DNA of 64,000 nucleotides from Gemmatimonadota bacterium (lineage in GTDB: Bacteria > Gemmatimonadota > Gemmatimonadetes > Gemmatimonadales > Gemmatimonadaceae): assembly GCA_028287345.1 (NCBI GenBank), contig JAQBPV010000442.1:17806-81805 (forward strand), given 5' to 3'. Position numbers and translations under genes: made by a program. Every line of letters begins with the position of its first letter. Within the stretch, counting starts at the first letter, position 1. Under the pieces are notes generated by a model, which was given only the letters and a program-made list of their open reading frames with translations, was not told where the DNA came from and searched no databases. Below, piece by piece: positions 41,662-51,322 of the stretch.

Positions 41662-42708
41662 TTACAGCATCTTCTTCTGCTTCAGTGCGACGATGAAGAG
41701 CACCGCGAGCGCCACCTGAAACCCCACCATGATCTCGAAGCCGTAGGGATGATGCGCGAGCGGGATCTTCTCGAAGTTCATCCCGTACACGCCCGCGACG
41801 ACCACGAAGGGCACGCTCACCGCTCCCACCGTTGCCAGTGCCTTGGACACGTAGCCGAGTCGGTTGGACACCTGCGTGAGATACGCATCGAGCGTGCTGC
41901 TCAGCAGGTCGCGATAGCTGTCGAGTGAATCCGTGATGCGGAGCATGTGGTCATGCACATCACGGAAGTAGATCTGCGCCTCGAGCGGCAGGAACGGCGA
42001 CGGACGCATGGTGAGCTGGCTGAGCACGTCGCGCTGCGGGGCGAGAAAGCGACGCAGTGAGATCACGAGTCGCTTCACCTTGAAGATCTCCTGCAGCAGC
42101 TCCTCGTCGAACCTGCCGAATACGCGCTCCTCGATCTCGTCCACGAATTCGTCGAGCTGATCGAGCACCGGGAAGTACGCGTCGACCGCTCCATCGAGGA
42201 CGAAGTGTGCGATGCGCGCGGGCCCTCGCTCGAGCAGGTCCGGGTTGGCGCGCAGCTGCGAGACGAGTGTCTGGATGATCGGCAGGTTCTGCAAGTGCGT
42301 CGTGATCACGGCGTTCTTCGTGATGAACATCGTGAGGTTCGCCGTATCCAGGTCGTACGGATCAGGCGTCGAATCCGCGAAGCTCACCACCCGCGCGATG
42401 ACGAGCAGAAAGGTGGGATACTCATCCACCTTCACTCGGCTGTTCGGATTGAGCGCGTCTTCGATGGCGAGCGGGTGGAAGTTGAAGACGTCCTTCAGCA
42501 GCGACGCCTGCGCGGGGTCGGAGGCGTCGAGATCCACCCAGAGCGTGCCCTCACCACTCGTGAAGGCTTTGCGCAATGCGTCGGGATCGAGTGAGTCTTC
42601 GACCTTGCCGTCGCTCTTGCGGTGAATGGTGCACAGGGTCGAGCCCTCCTCGTCTGGAACGAGGAGCGGGAGCGCCTTCATGATGGAACGTGCGTGTTGA
42701 CGGGCCAT
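41662..42708 (-). CDS. corA: CorA-family magnesium/cobalt transporter
   Basis: 348 aa; signature VAGVYGMNFEKIP near C-terminal TM segments. Confidence 0.92.
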   Translation of the reverse strand: MARQHARSIMKALPLLVPDEEGSTLCTIHRKSDGKVEDSLDPDALRKAFTSGEGTLWVDLDASDPAQASLLKDVFNFHPLAIEDALNPNSRVKVDEYPTFLLVIARVVSFADSTPDPYDLDTANLTMFITKNAVITTHLQNLPIIQTLVSQLRANPDLLERGPARIAHFVLDGAVDAYFPVLDQLDEFVDEIEERVFGRFDEELLQEIFKVKRLVISLRRFLAPQRDVLSQLTMRPSPFLPLEAQIYFRDVHDHMLRITDSLDSYRDLLSSTLDAYLTQVSNRLGYVSKALATVGAVSVPFVVVAGVYGMNFEKIPLAHHPYGFEIMVGFQVALAVLFIVALKQKKML

Positions 42709-42766
42709 CGCGGACGCTACCTCACTCTCCCTCAGTTCGGTAGATGGGCGGCGCGCTTCGGTCGTC

Positions 42767-43072
42767 CTACGTGGCGTAGTAGTGCTGGATGCAGCTCAGG
42801 ATCGCACGCTCGGCGATCGGCTTGCTCTCACCGTCGATCGCCTCCGCGATGACCTGCTTCGCATCGATGAGCATGGCTTCCGGCGTGTGCCCCTTTCGCC
42901 GGAGCACCTGGCAGAATCGCGCGGCAGCGGCTTCGACCTCGCCGATGTCCTTGCGCGTTTCGTGCGTCTTCCGGAGCGCCATTCGGAACTCCTGCCGCGC
43001 GATGACAAGGTCGTTGTCGGAGGGCGTTGTGCCTTCGTTCATCTGTCTCCCGTTAGTCTCCACGGTTGGCAC
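42767..43072 (-). CDS. Conserved-looking small hypothetical protein
   Basis: 101-aa ORF with plausible amino-acid composition; start may be internal (MNEGTTPSDND). Confidence 0.55.
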   Translation of the reverse strand: MPTVETNGRQMNEGTTPSDNDLVIARQEFRMALRKTHETRKDIGEVEAAAARFCQVLRRKGHTPEAMLIDAKQVIAEAIDGESKPIAERAILSCIQHYYAT

Positions 43073-43145
43073 ACGGTGCGAATATCATTCCAGCAACTGA
43101 TGATTTGCCGGTGAACCCAACCTTGGCGCGTGGAGTAGCAAGGAC

Positions 43146-43691
43146 ATGCATTCATCCGTTCGGTGTCGTTGGCCACAGCAGACGAAGCGGCCGGCGCGCC
43201 GCGTTGCGATCGTCTATGTCGCAGCTGCTCTGATCGCAGCGGCATGTGGCCCGCTGGCGACCTCAGGGCCGCTGAGCGGCTCGGGCTCGATCAAACTCAA
43301 TGCGTCGGGCGAGGACATCGTCGTCCGAACCAATACGCAGCGCGAGTTGCTCGGTCTTCCCGTGCTGCGGCGGAGCACGCATCTCATGAGCGCTGCGCAG
43401 CTCCAGGCGGATCAGATGGCGGCGCTCAACACCATGGCGCACGAGCTGTCCGGCGCATCGTATCCGTCACCAAGCTCGCGCCTCGATGCAGTGGGATATC
43501 GAATGAGCGCGTCGGCCGAAAACGTCGCGGAGGGCTATCCGACTCCGGCAGCCGTTGTCGCGGGATGGATGACGTCACCTGGCCATCGCTCGAACATCGT
43601 CTCTACGGCGTTCACCGAGATGGGAGCCGGATACGCCGCCGGCAAGAACGGCCGGAAGTACTATGCGCAGGTGTTCGGTCGCCCTCGCTGA
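43146..43691 (+). CDS. CAP/SCP (PR1-like) domain secreted protein
   Basis: TNTQRELLGLPVLRRSTHLMSAAQLQADQMAALNTMAHEL...SAENVAEGYPTPAAVVAGWMTSPGHRSNI. Confidence 0.88.
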   Translation: MHSSVRCRWPQQTKRPARRVAIVYVAAALIAAACGPLATSGPLSGSGSIKLNASGEDIVVRTNTQRELLGLPVLRRSTHLMSAAQLQADQMAALNTMAHELSGASYPSPSSRLDAVGYRMSASAENVAEGYPTPAAVVAGWMTSPGHRSNIVSTAFTEMGAGYAAGKNGRKYYAQVFGRPR

Positions 43692-43692
43692 C

Positions 43693-44004
43693 CTAGATCG
43701 GCCGCGCTTCGCCCTTCGAGAGCAGGAGCAGCTGTCGGCCGAACACGACGTGCACGCCAATCAGCGCGAGGACCACTCCCGCCACCGTGAACCACGAGAG
43801 AAAGCGCAGCGTCGGATCGAGTCCGCTCGTCGGCACGGGCCTCGTGATGTACAGGAATAGCGCGTAGATGGCCGCAATGCCGCCACACGCGGCAAGGGCT
43901 CCGAGTCCGGCGAGCTTGGCGATCTTCGGGGGCATCGCAATCCTCATGAGATTGAGTGAACCAGCTGCACGTTCATCGTAGCCAGCGCGCGGCGCTCTCG
44001 GCAA
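43693..44004 (-). CDS. Small two-TM membrane protein
   Basis: AGLGALAACGGIAAIYALFLYI...FLSWFTVAGVVLALIGVHVVFGRQLLLL; true start possibly internal. Confidence 0.6.
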   Translation of the reverse strand: MPRAPRAGYDERAAGSLNLMRIAMPPKIAKLAGLGALAACGGIAAIYALFLYITRPVPTSGLDPTLRFLSWFTVAGVVLALIGVHVVFGRQLLLLSKGEARPI

Positions 44005-44010
44005 GCGGCG

Positions 44011-45342
44011 TCAGCGCGCCAGCACCTCGACGCCCGCCGACGTCACGCGATGCGATACTAACGGCAAGGGGAGCTCGGCCTCGTCGGCGATTGTGACGGC
44101 TGCGCGCAGCGTGGCGCGACCGCTCTCCACACCCGACCTGTCGCGCGCGAAGATGGTCGCGATCGGCTCGCCCTGCTCCACCCAGTCGCCGGGCCGCGCC
44201 GTGATGACGAATCCCACGGAGAGATCGAGCTTGTCTTCCATCTTCGTGCGTCCACCGCCCAGCGCAGCGATCCCTCTCCCAATGGTTCGCGGCTCGACAC
44301 GTGAGATGAAGCCGCGTCTCGCCGCGACGAAGAGCTCGACCTCCTTCGACTGCGGCAGGATCGCCGGATCATCCACCACGGAAGGATTGCCGCCCTGCGC
44401 TTCGATGATGCGCTGGAAATGCTCGGCCGCTTTTCCCGAGGCGATCTGTGCCTCCATCATCGCGCGCGCCTCGGCTCGGTCCTTCGTCACATCGGCGAGC
44501 AGGAGCATCTCCGCGCCGAGCGCGTATGTCACGTCCATGAGGTCGGCCGGCCCTTCACCCTTGAGTGCGGCGATGGACTCCTCGACCTCCAGCGCATTGC
44601 CACATGCGCGGCCCAGCGGACGATCCATCGCGGTGACCAGCGCGACGACGGGACACTTCTGATCCGCGCCGAGCGCGATCATCGTGTTCGCGAGCTCGAG
44701 GCCTCGCTCGAGATCTGGGAGGAACGCACCCGATCCGCGCTTCACGTCGAGGACGAGGCCCGTCAGTCCTTCCGCGAGTTTCTTGCTCATGATGCTCGCG
44801 GCAATCAGCGGGATCGACTCGACGGTGCCTGTGGCGTCGCGCAACGCATACATCTTCCTGTCGGCAGGCGCGATCTCCTCCGTCTGCCCGAACAGCGCGC
44901 AATTCAACGTCTCGAGAAGTTTTCTCGCTTCGTAGAGCGCCATGTTCGTATCGAAGCCGGGAATCGACTCCAGCTTGTCGAGCGTACCTCCGGTATGACC
45001 CAGTCCTCGTCCCGACATCATCGGCACGGCGACGCCGAGCGACGCGATCAGCGGCGCGAGGACGATCGACACCTTGTCGCCCACGCCACCGGTGGAGTGT
45101 TTGTCGATGCGCGGGCGATTGAGATATCCCAGCTCGAGCGTGTCACCGCTGCGGAGCATGGCGTCGGTGAGCGCGTGCGTCTCGCTGCGGTCGAGACCGC
45201 GGAGAAAGCACGCCATGAGGAACGACGCCATCTGGTAGTCGGGGACGTGCCCGGCGGCATAGGCGTACGCGAGGGCGCGCCACTCGCCTGGCTCGATATG
45301 GCCGCCGTCGCGTTTGCGCTCGATGAGTCTTAGCGCGAGCAT
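44011..45342 (-). CDS. Thymidine / pyrimidine-nucleoside phosphorylase
   Basis: 443 aa; DKHSTGGVGDKVSIVLAPLIASLG, MMSGRGLGHTGGTLDKLESIPG. Confidence 0.95.
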   Translation of the reverse strand: MLALRLIERKRDGGHIEPGEWRALAYAYAAGHVPDYQMASFLMACFLRGLDRSETHALTDAMLRSGDTLELGYLNRPRIDKHSTGGVGDKVSIVLAPLIASLGVAVPMMSGRGLGHTGGTLDKLESIPGFDTNMALYEARKLLETLNCALFGQTEEIAPADRKMYALRDATGTVESIPLIAASIMSKKLAEGLTGLVLDVKRGSGAFLPDLERGLELANTMIALGADQKCPVVALVTAMDRPLGRACGNALEVEESIAALKGEGPADLMDVTYALGAEMLLLADVTKDRAEARAMMEAQIASGKAAEHFQRIIEAQGGNPSVVDDPAILPQSKEVELFVAARRGFISRVEPRTIGRGIAALGGGRTKMEDKLDLSVGFVITARPGDWVEQGEPIATIFARDRSGVESGRATLRAAVTIADEAELPLPLVSHRVTSAGVEVLAR

Positions 45343-45459
45343 TGAGCCTTCTGTGGGGTATACGTATCATGGCGGAGGGCTGGCCTTGCTCTCCGTGGCA
45401 CCACCCGCACCGGCCCGAACCCACCCGTCGGATCAGCCGTCCGATCGTTCACCAGAATC

Positions 45460-46260
45460 ATGGAGTCTCTCATGTTCGTTTCTTTCGCGACCTCACGCCG
45501 CCTTCTGGGCGCCGCTGTCGTCGTCACGCTTGCTGCCGCGCCGGTCCGCCTCATGGCGCAGTCGGCGGCCGAGCATGTCGCGCTCGGCGACAAGGAGCAC
45601 GCGGCAATGAACGCGCCGGGTGCGCTCCGTCACTACGAAGAGGCGATCAAGGTCGACGCGAAAGACTACGACGCGCTCTGGAAGGCGACGCGTGAAGCCG
45701 TGGACGTCGGCGAGTTCAATTCGGACGACAATGAACGCGACCGCCTGTACACGCTGGCCGAACAATACGCGCGGCGCGCCGTGGAGGCGAATCCCAACGA
45801 CGCTGAGGGACATTTTCATCTCGCGCGCGCACTCGGACGCAAGGCGCTGTCGCTCGGCAAGCGTGACCAGGTGAAGTACGCTGGTGACGTGCGCACGCAG
45901 GCACTCGAAGCACTGAAGCTCAACCCGAAGCATCCCGGCGCATTGCACGTCATGGGGATGTGGAACTACAACGTCATGCGCCTCAGCGGCATGACGCGCT
46001 TCATGGCGAAGACCTTCCTTGGCGGCAAGGTGTTCGACTCCGCCAACTGGGACGACGCGCAGAAGTACATGGAAGAGTCGGTGGCCATGGAGCCGTCGCG
46101 CGTGGTGCACCATCTCGACTTGGCGCGGGTGTACAAGGCGCGGGACAACAAGGAGCGCGCGCGTGCCGAATACCAGGCAGCAATCAGCGCCACGCCCAAC
46201 GAGTTCAACGACAAGAAATTTCAGGCCGAGGCAGCCGAGGAAATCAAGGACGTTCGGTAG
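45460..46260 (+). CDS. Tetratricopeptide-repeat periplasmic protein
   Basis: 266 aa, signal peptide, TPR-like helices (AKDYDALWKATREAVDVGE..., ANPNDAEGHFHLARALGRKAL). Confidence 0.8.
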   Translation: MESLMFVSFATSRRLLGAAVVVTLAAAPVRLMAQSAAEHVALGDKEHAAMNAPGALRHYEEAIKVDAKDYDALWKATREAVDVGEFNSDDNERDRLYTLAEQYARRAVEANPNDAEGHFHLARALGRKALSLGKRDQVKYAGDVRTQALEALKLNPKHPGALHVMGMWNYNVMRLSGMTRFMAKTFLGGKVFDSANWDDAQKYMEESVAMEPSRVVHHLDLARVYKARDNKERARAEYQAAISATPNEFNDKKFQAEAAEEIKDVR

Positions 46261-46273
46261 TCAGTATTGAAGG

Positions 46274-46320
46274 ACAGTGCTTCAGTACTCCGTACAGTCT
46301 GCGGAGTACTGAAGCACTGT
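46274..46320. repeat. Perfect 19-bp hairpin between convergent genes
   Basis: ACAGTGCTTCAGTACTCCG (46274-46292), 9-nt loop, CGGAGTACTGAAGCACTGT (46302-46320). Confidence 0.95.
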
Positions 46321-46359
46321 AGAGCTTGAGCCATAAGCGAGCAACGCGAGCGCCCCGCT

Positions 46360-46770
46360 TTAAGTTGCCGACTCCTTGGCCAACTCTTCGCGCCGAGCGC
46401 GTTCGGCGGCGCGGCGCGCCTTTCGCCGGCTGATCGCCGCCGTGGCCCCGCGCAACTCGTCGCGGAGATCGAGCCACGCATTGCGGCTTCTGCGCCCCAG
46501 TGCTCGCGTCGTACGGCGCGCGCCGTAGCGCAGATCGGCCCGCGTTTCCGCGCCCGTCTGAGGCGCCGTCAGAAGCGCGATACCGGCACCCAGCGCGATA
46601 CCCACCGCCAAACCGGCGCCGAACACCGCCATCTGCTGCCAGTCCGCCCGTCGCGTGTCGGGCACGGGAAACGCGCCCTTGGGTCGGCGCGGCGCGGCGG
46701 CGCGGGACCCGGCGGCAGCGGTGGAAGGCGCGTTTTCCGCGCGTGGCTTCGTGGGGCCGGCGTATGACAT
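46360..46770 (-). CDS. YtxH-like small membrane protein
   Basis: MAVFGAGLAVGIALGAGIALLTAPQTGAETRADLRYGARRTTRALGRRSRNAW; start ATG 46770 (MSYAGPTKP). Confidence 0.7.
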   Translation of the reverse strand: MSYAGPTKPRAENAPSTAAAGSRAAAPRRPKGAFPVPDTRRADWQQMAVFGAGLAVGIALGAGIALLTAPQTGAETRADLRYGARRTTRALGRRSRNAWLDLRDELRGATAAISRRKARRAAERARREELAKESAT

Positions 46771-46979
46771 GGTCGATCGGGTTGAGGGTCGCGCGTGGTT
46801 TGGAAATTGCGTGCCGGAAGCCAGTTGGTGTTCAGAAGGACCTTTGTCCCGTATCCCAAGTCGAGTACCCGGCGCCACGTCCAGCGGACACTTCGTCCTG
46901 CGGAGCGCCCTGACGCGTCGCCGCTCGCCTGCGGCCCGTCAGCCGAATTACCACGTGCCCAGCGGTGTGAGGCCTATGC

Positions 46980-47378
46980 ATGGCTAGCAACGGAAAGACC
47001 GTCCTGCTCGTCGAGGACAACGAAGACAACCGCATCGTCTATTCCACGATCCTCCGCCACTTCGGCTACGAAGTGAGCGAAGCGTTGAATGGCGAAGAAG
47101 GCATTGCCAAGGCACGCGCCGAAAAGCCCGATCTCATCCTCATGGACATCTCCATCCCGATCATCGACGGATGGGAAGCCACGCAGGTGCTCAAGCACGA
47201 CCCCGCGACTCGCGACATCCCGATCATCGCGCTCACCGCGCACGCGCTGGCCTCGGATCGCGAAAAGGCAATGGAAGTCGGGTGCGATGGCTATCTCGCC
47301 AAGCCGTGTGAACCCCGCGCCGTCGTGGCCGAGGTGCAGCGTTTCTTGGGTAAGGATACGCCAACGAATGCCGGCTGA
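46980..47378 (+). CDS. CheY/DivK-like single-domain response regulator
   Basis: 132 aa; VLLVEDNEDNRIVYSTILRHFGYEV...PDLILMDISIPIIDGWEATQVLK. Confidence 0.92.
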   Translation: MASNGKTVLLVEDNEDNRIVYSTILRHFGYEVSEALNGEEGIAKARAEKPDLILMDISIPIIDGWEATQVLKHDPATRDIPIIALTAHALASDREKAMEVGCDGYLAKPCEPRAVVAEVQRFLGKDTPTNAG

Positions 47379-48465
47379 TCTCGCCACCAAGGCCGCTGCC
47401 GATGGCGCGCCTTCCCCTAAACCGCCAGCCCAGTCGCCTGCGCGCATTCTGATCGTCGATGATCACGAAGACAACATCGAGGTTCTGAAGGTCCGGCTCG
47501 AGAGCTGGGGCTACGAAACGGCGTCCGCATACAATGGTCACGACGCACTGACGTACGTCGTGGCCACACCGCCCGACCTCATTCTCCTCGACGTCATGAT
47601 GCCGGAGATCAGCGGCATCGAAGTCGCTCGCCAGATCAAGGGCAACGGTGCGCTGCCCTTCATTCCGATCATCATGCAGACCGCGCTCGATTCCACCGAG
47701 GACAAGGTGGAAGGACTCGAGGCGGGTGCCGACGACTACATCACCAAGCCGATCGACTTCGCCGAACTGAAAGCGCGGCTGCGCTCCATGCTGCGCATCA
47801 AGCGGCTGCAGGACGCGCTCGAGGAACGCGAACGCGAGCTCCTCGAGGTCAACGAGCGGCTACGCTACATGTCGCAGACGGACGCGCTCACGGGGCTCGA
47901 CAATCGTCGCCACCTCAACGAGCGCATCGACGAAATGTTCGCCCACGCCAAGCGGCTCGACGAGCCGTTCTCGCTGGTGATGGCCGATCTCGACAAGTTC
48001 AAGAGCGTCAACGACACGTATGGACACCAGGCGGGCGACGAGGTGCTCAAGCAGCTCGCCGCCATTCTCCGCGAGGAAGCGCGCGAGATCGACCGCGTTG
48101 GCCGCTACGGCGGCGAGGAGTTCATGCTCCTCCTTCCCGGCGCCCAGATCGACGACGCCTACACGTTCGCCGAGAGGGTGCGGAATCGGATCGAGGGGCA
48201 TACATTCACTTTCCCCGGCGGGACCCTCACGCGCACGGCCAGCTTCGGCGTGGCGTCGTGGCCCCACGATAAGATCCGGGAAGCCGACGACCTCGTACGC
48301 TCCTCGGACGACGCGCTGTACGTCGCCAAGGAGACGGGACGCAACCGGGTCGTCCGCTTCGACGGCGACGAGTTCAACGCGCACCAGGCCGCAAACGATG
48401 GAAACGCTGAACCCCGACCAGACTTCGGAGAGCCAGAGCCGGGAGGAGCACCAGCCGCAGGCTGA
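47368..48465 (+). CDS. Receiver-GGDEF diguanylate cyclase (PleD-like)
   Basis: ATG 47368; receiver ILIVDDHEDNIEVLK; GGDEF-family motif GRYGGEEFMLLLPG. Confidence 0.93.
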   Translation: MPADLATKAAADGAPSPKPPAQSPARILIVDDHEDNIEVLKVRLESWGYETASAYNGHDALTYVVATPPDLILLDVMMPEISGIEVARQIKGNGALPFIPIIMQTALDSTEDKVEGLEAGADDYITKPIDFAELKARLRSMLRIKRLQDALEERERELLEVNERLRYMSQTDALTGLDNRRHLNERIDEMFAHAKRLDEPFSLVMADLDKFKSVNDTYGHQAGDEVLKQLAAILREEAREIDRVGRYGGEEFMLLLPGAQIDDAYTFAERVRNRIEGHTFTFPGGTLTRTASFGVASWPHDKIREADDLVRSSDDALYVAKETGRNRVVRFDGDEFNAHQAANDGNAEPRPDFGEPEPGGAPAAG

Positions 48466-49219
48466 CGACCTCGCTCGCCTGCGCGACCGCGTCGCCGAGC
48501 TGACACGGGAACGCGATCACCTCCAGGCGATCGTCGACATCCTTCAGGAAGTCTCCTCCTCGCTCCACTTCGTCGACGTCCTCCAGGCGATCGCGCGCAA
48601 GCTGGGCGAGACGTTCGGGCTCGATCGCTGCGCCATCTTCCTCTCTGGTGACAAGGACGAGGTGCGCCTCGTCGCCAGCTACGAGGATCCGACGATTCGC
48701 AATCTCGTCGTCGACCTCAATCGGTATCCGGAGCTCAAGCGCGCGTTCGAGAGCGGCGAAACGGTGTTCATCCCCGACGCCGCCAACGACCCGATGCTCC
48801 GCAGCATCAAGTCGCATCTCGACCTCCGCAACGTCCGCTCGATCGTCGTCGTCCCCATCCGCTGGGAAGGCTCCGTCATCGGCGCCATCTTCCTCCGCAC
48901 CGAACGCGACGCGTTGCCGTTCAGCGAAGTCGACGTCCGCTTCTGCCAGACGGTCGCATCACTCACGGCCAAGGCGCTGCGCAACGCACATCGCTTCGAG
49001 ACGCTCCTCCACAGCCAGCAGGACGTTTCCGTCGCACAGCGTAAGGCCGAGCTGCAGCGCGTCGCGCTCGTCGGCTTCCTGCGTCGCCTGCTCGACCGCT
49101 ACGCCAAAGGCGAAGACCACACATGGGCCGAGACGCTCCTGCCGAAGGCGGCAGACGAGGAGCTCGAGCGGCTCGTCACCGTGTCGATGCAGGTCCTCGA
49201 GGAAGAAGCCAAGGGCTAG
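48398..49219 (+). CDS. GAF-domain signalling protein with coiled coil
   Basis: ATG 48398; ARLRDRVAELTRERDHLQAIVDILQEVSSSLHFVDVLQAIARKLGETFGLDRCAIFL... GAF domain. Confidence 0.85.
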   Translation: METLNPDQTSESQSREEHQPQADDLARLRDRVAELTRERDHLQAIVDILQEVSSSLHFVDVLQAIARKLGETFGLDRCAIFLSGDKDEVRLVASYEDPTIRNLVVDLNRYPELKRAFESGETVFIPDAANDPMLRSIKSHLDLRNVRSIVVVPIRWEGSVIGAIFLRTERDALPFSEVDVRFCQTVASLTAKALRNAHRFETLLHSQQDVSVAQRKAELQRVALVGFLRRLLDRYAKGEDHTWAETLLPKAADEELERLVTVSMQVLEEEAKG

Positions 49220-49231
49220 AGCATCGTTCCG

Positions 49232-51262
49232 ATGAGCAAGGTTCCGCCCGACCAGCGCGCCGCCGAGCTGCGCGCGCTGCTGCTGCAGGCGTCGCACGAC
49301 TACTACATCCTCGACCGGCCGTCGCTCTCCGACGCCGAGTACGACCGCGCCTTTCGTGAGCTACAGGCGATCGAGCGCGAGCATCCAGCGCTTCGCACGC
49401 CTGACTCGCCGACGATGCGCGTCGGCGCCGAGCCCGCGAGCGCACTCGCCAAGCACACGCATCTCGTTCCCATGATCTCACTCGGCAACGCCTTCACCGA
49501 GGTGGAGCTGAGCGAGTGGGAGAGCCGCATAGCGCGGCTCGTCGGCGACGACGCGCAGCGCGCGGGCTACGTGACGGAGCTCAAGATCGACGGCACCGCC
49601 GTGAGCCTGACGTACGAGAATGGCGTCTTCACCACGGGCACCACGCGCGGCAACGGCATCGTCGGCGAGGACGTGACGGCGAACCTGCGCACGCTGCGCG
49701 ACATCCCGCTGCGGTTGCGCGGCGACGACGTGCCGCCGCTCCTGGAAATTCGCGGTGAGGTCTATCTCCCCTTCAGTCTCTTCGAGAAGCTGAACGAAGA
49801 GCGCGTCGCAGCCGGCGAGCCGGTGTTCGCGAATCCCCGCAACTCCGCTGCCGGTTCGTTGCGCCAACTCGATCCCGCAAACTCGGCGAAGCGCCCGCTG
49901 CGATTCTTCGGCTATACGGTCGCACTGCCGCCCGGAGCTGTAGTTCCCTTCGAGACCCAGTGGCAATTGCTCGACACGCTCGCTCGCTGGGGCATCCCCG
50001 TGGCGCCCAATCGGCAGCGCTGCGCGACGATGGCCGAGGTGCACGAGTGGGCGCGTGACGTCGAGCAGCGGCTGCGTGCGGAGTTGGACTTCGCGATCGA
50101 CGGTGGCGTCATCAAGGTCGACTCACTGCGATTGCAGGACGAGCTGGGCGTCGTGGGCGGACGCGAGCCGCGCTGGGCCATCGCGCGCAAGTTCGCGCCC
50201 GATATCGCCGAGACGAAGCTGCTCGACATTCAGGTCAACGTCGGCCGGACCGGCTCGCTCAATCCGTTCGCCGTACTGGAGCCGGTGGAAATCGGCGGCA
50301 CCACGGTGAAGCTCGCGACGCTGCACAACTTCGATCTCATTCGCAGCAAGGACCTTCGCGTGGGCGACGTCGTTCAGGTGAAGCGCGCCGGCGACGTCAT
50401 TCCGCAGATCATCGGACCGGTGCCGGAGAAACGCGATCCCAACGATATGCCGAAGGTCACGCGCATTCCGACGAAGTGTCCGTCGTGCGGCACGCCCGTC
50501 GAGCGCGATGAGGAAGAGGTCGCGATCTATTGCCCGAACGTCCTCTGCCCCGACCGGCAGCTCGAGGCCATCGTGCACTTCGCGTCACGCGGCGCGATGG
50601 ACATTCGCGGGCTGTCGTACGCGCGCATCGAGCAGCTCATCGCGGCTGGCTTCGTCCACGACGTCGCCGATCTCTACGACCTCACGAGCGAGCAGCTTAC
50701 GTCGCTCGAGCGCTTCGCCGACAAGTCCGCCGACAACCTCATCGACGCCATCACCGCGTCGAAGCAGCAGCCGCTGTCACGCGTGCTGTTCGGACTCGGC
50801 ATTCGCCACGTAGGACAGACGGCGGCGCAGCTGCTGGCACGTCACTTCGGAAATATGGAAGTGCTCTCGAAAGCGACAGCCGAGGACATCCTCGCGCTCC
50901 GTGGCATCGGCGAGACGATTGCCGTCGCACTGGTCGCATTCTTTCACGATCCATCTGCCGCGACATTAGTGACGAAGCTCGCAGCGCACGGGCTCACGCT
51001 GTCCGAGCCTGTCTCCGTCGCCGTCGGAGGCGCGTTCAAGGGAATGACGTTCGTCGTCACGGGCACGCTGCCGACCCTCAGCCGCGGCGACGCAACGGCG
51101 CTGATCGAATCGCAGGGCGGACGGGTGACGAGCGGCGTCTCCAAGGCGACGAGCGCGGTGGTCGTCGGCGAAGAAGCAGGGAGCAAGTTGGAGAAAGCGA
51201 AGACGCTCGGAATCGAGACGATCGATGAGGCCGAGCTGCTCAGACGGGCGGGTCCGGCGTGA
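49232..51262 (+). CDS. ligA: NAD-dependent DNA ligase
   Basis: 676 aa; ELKIDGTAVSLTYENG (adenylation motif), zinc finger CPSCGTPVERDEEEVAIYCPNVLCP, C-terminal BRCT. Confidence 0.97.
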   Translation: MSKVPPDQRAAELRALLLQASHDYYILDRPSLSDAEYDRAFRELQAIEREHPALRTPDSPTMRVGAEPASALAKHTHLVPMISLGNAFTEVELSEWESRIARLVGDDAQRAGYVTELKIDGTAVSLTYENGVFTTGTTRGNGIVGEDVTANLRTLRDIPLRLRGDDVPPLLEIRGEVYLPFSLFEKLNEERVAAGEPVFANPRNSAAGSLRQLDPANSAKRPLRFFGYTVALPPGAVVPFETQWQLLDTLARWGIPVAPNRQRCATMAEVHEWARDVEQRLRAELDFAIDGGVIKVDSLRLQDELGVVGGREPRWAIARKFAPDIAETKLLDIQVNVGRTGSLNPFAVLEPVEIGGTTVKLATLHNFDLIRSKDLRVGDVVQVKRAGDVIPQIIGPVPEKRDPNDMPKVTRIPTKCPSCGTPVERDEEEVAIYCPNVLCPDRQLEAIVHFASRGAMDIRGLSYARIEQLIAAGFVHDVADLYDLTSEQLTSLERFADKSADNLIDAITASKQQPLSRVLFGLGIRHVGQTAAQLLARHFGNMEVLSKATAEDILALRGIGETIAVALVAFFHDPSAATLVTKLAAHGLTLSEPVSVAVGGAFKGMTFVVTGTLPTLSRGDATALIESQGGRVTSGVSKATSAVVVGEEAGSKLEKAKTLGIETIDEAELLRRAGPA

Positions 51263-51322
51263 CGCCAGTGCCGTCCGAGCCGTCAACACGACAGACTACG
51301 CCATGAGTGATACGGGGGAACG

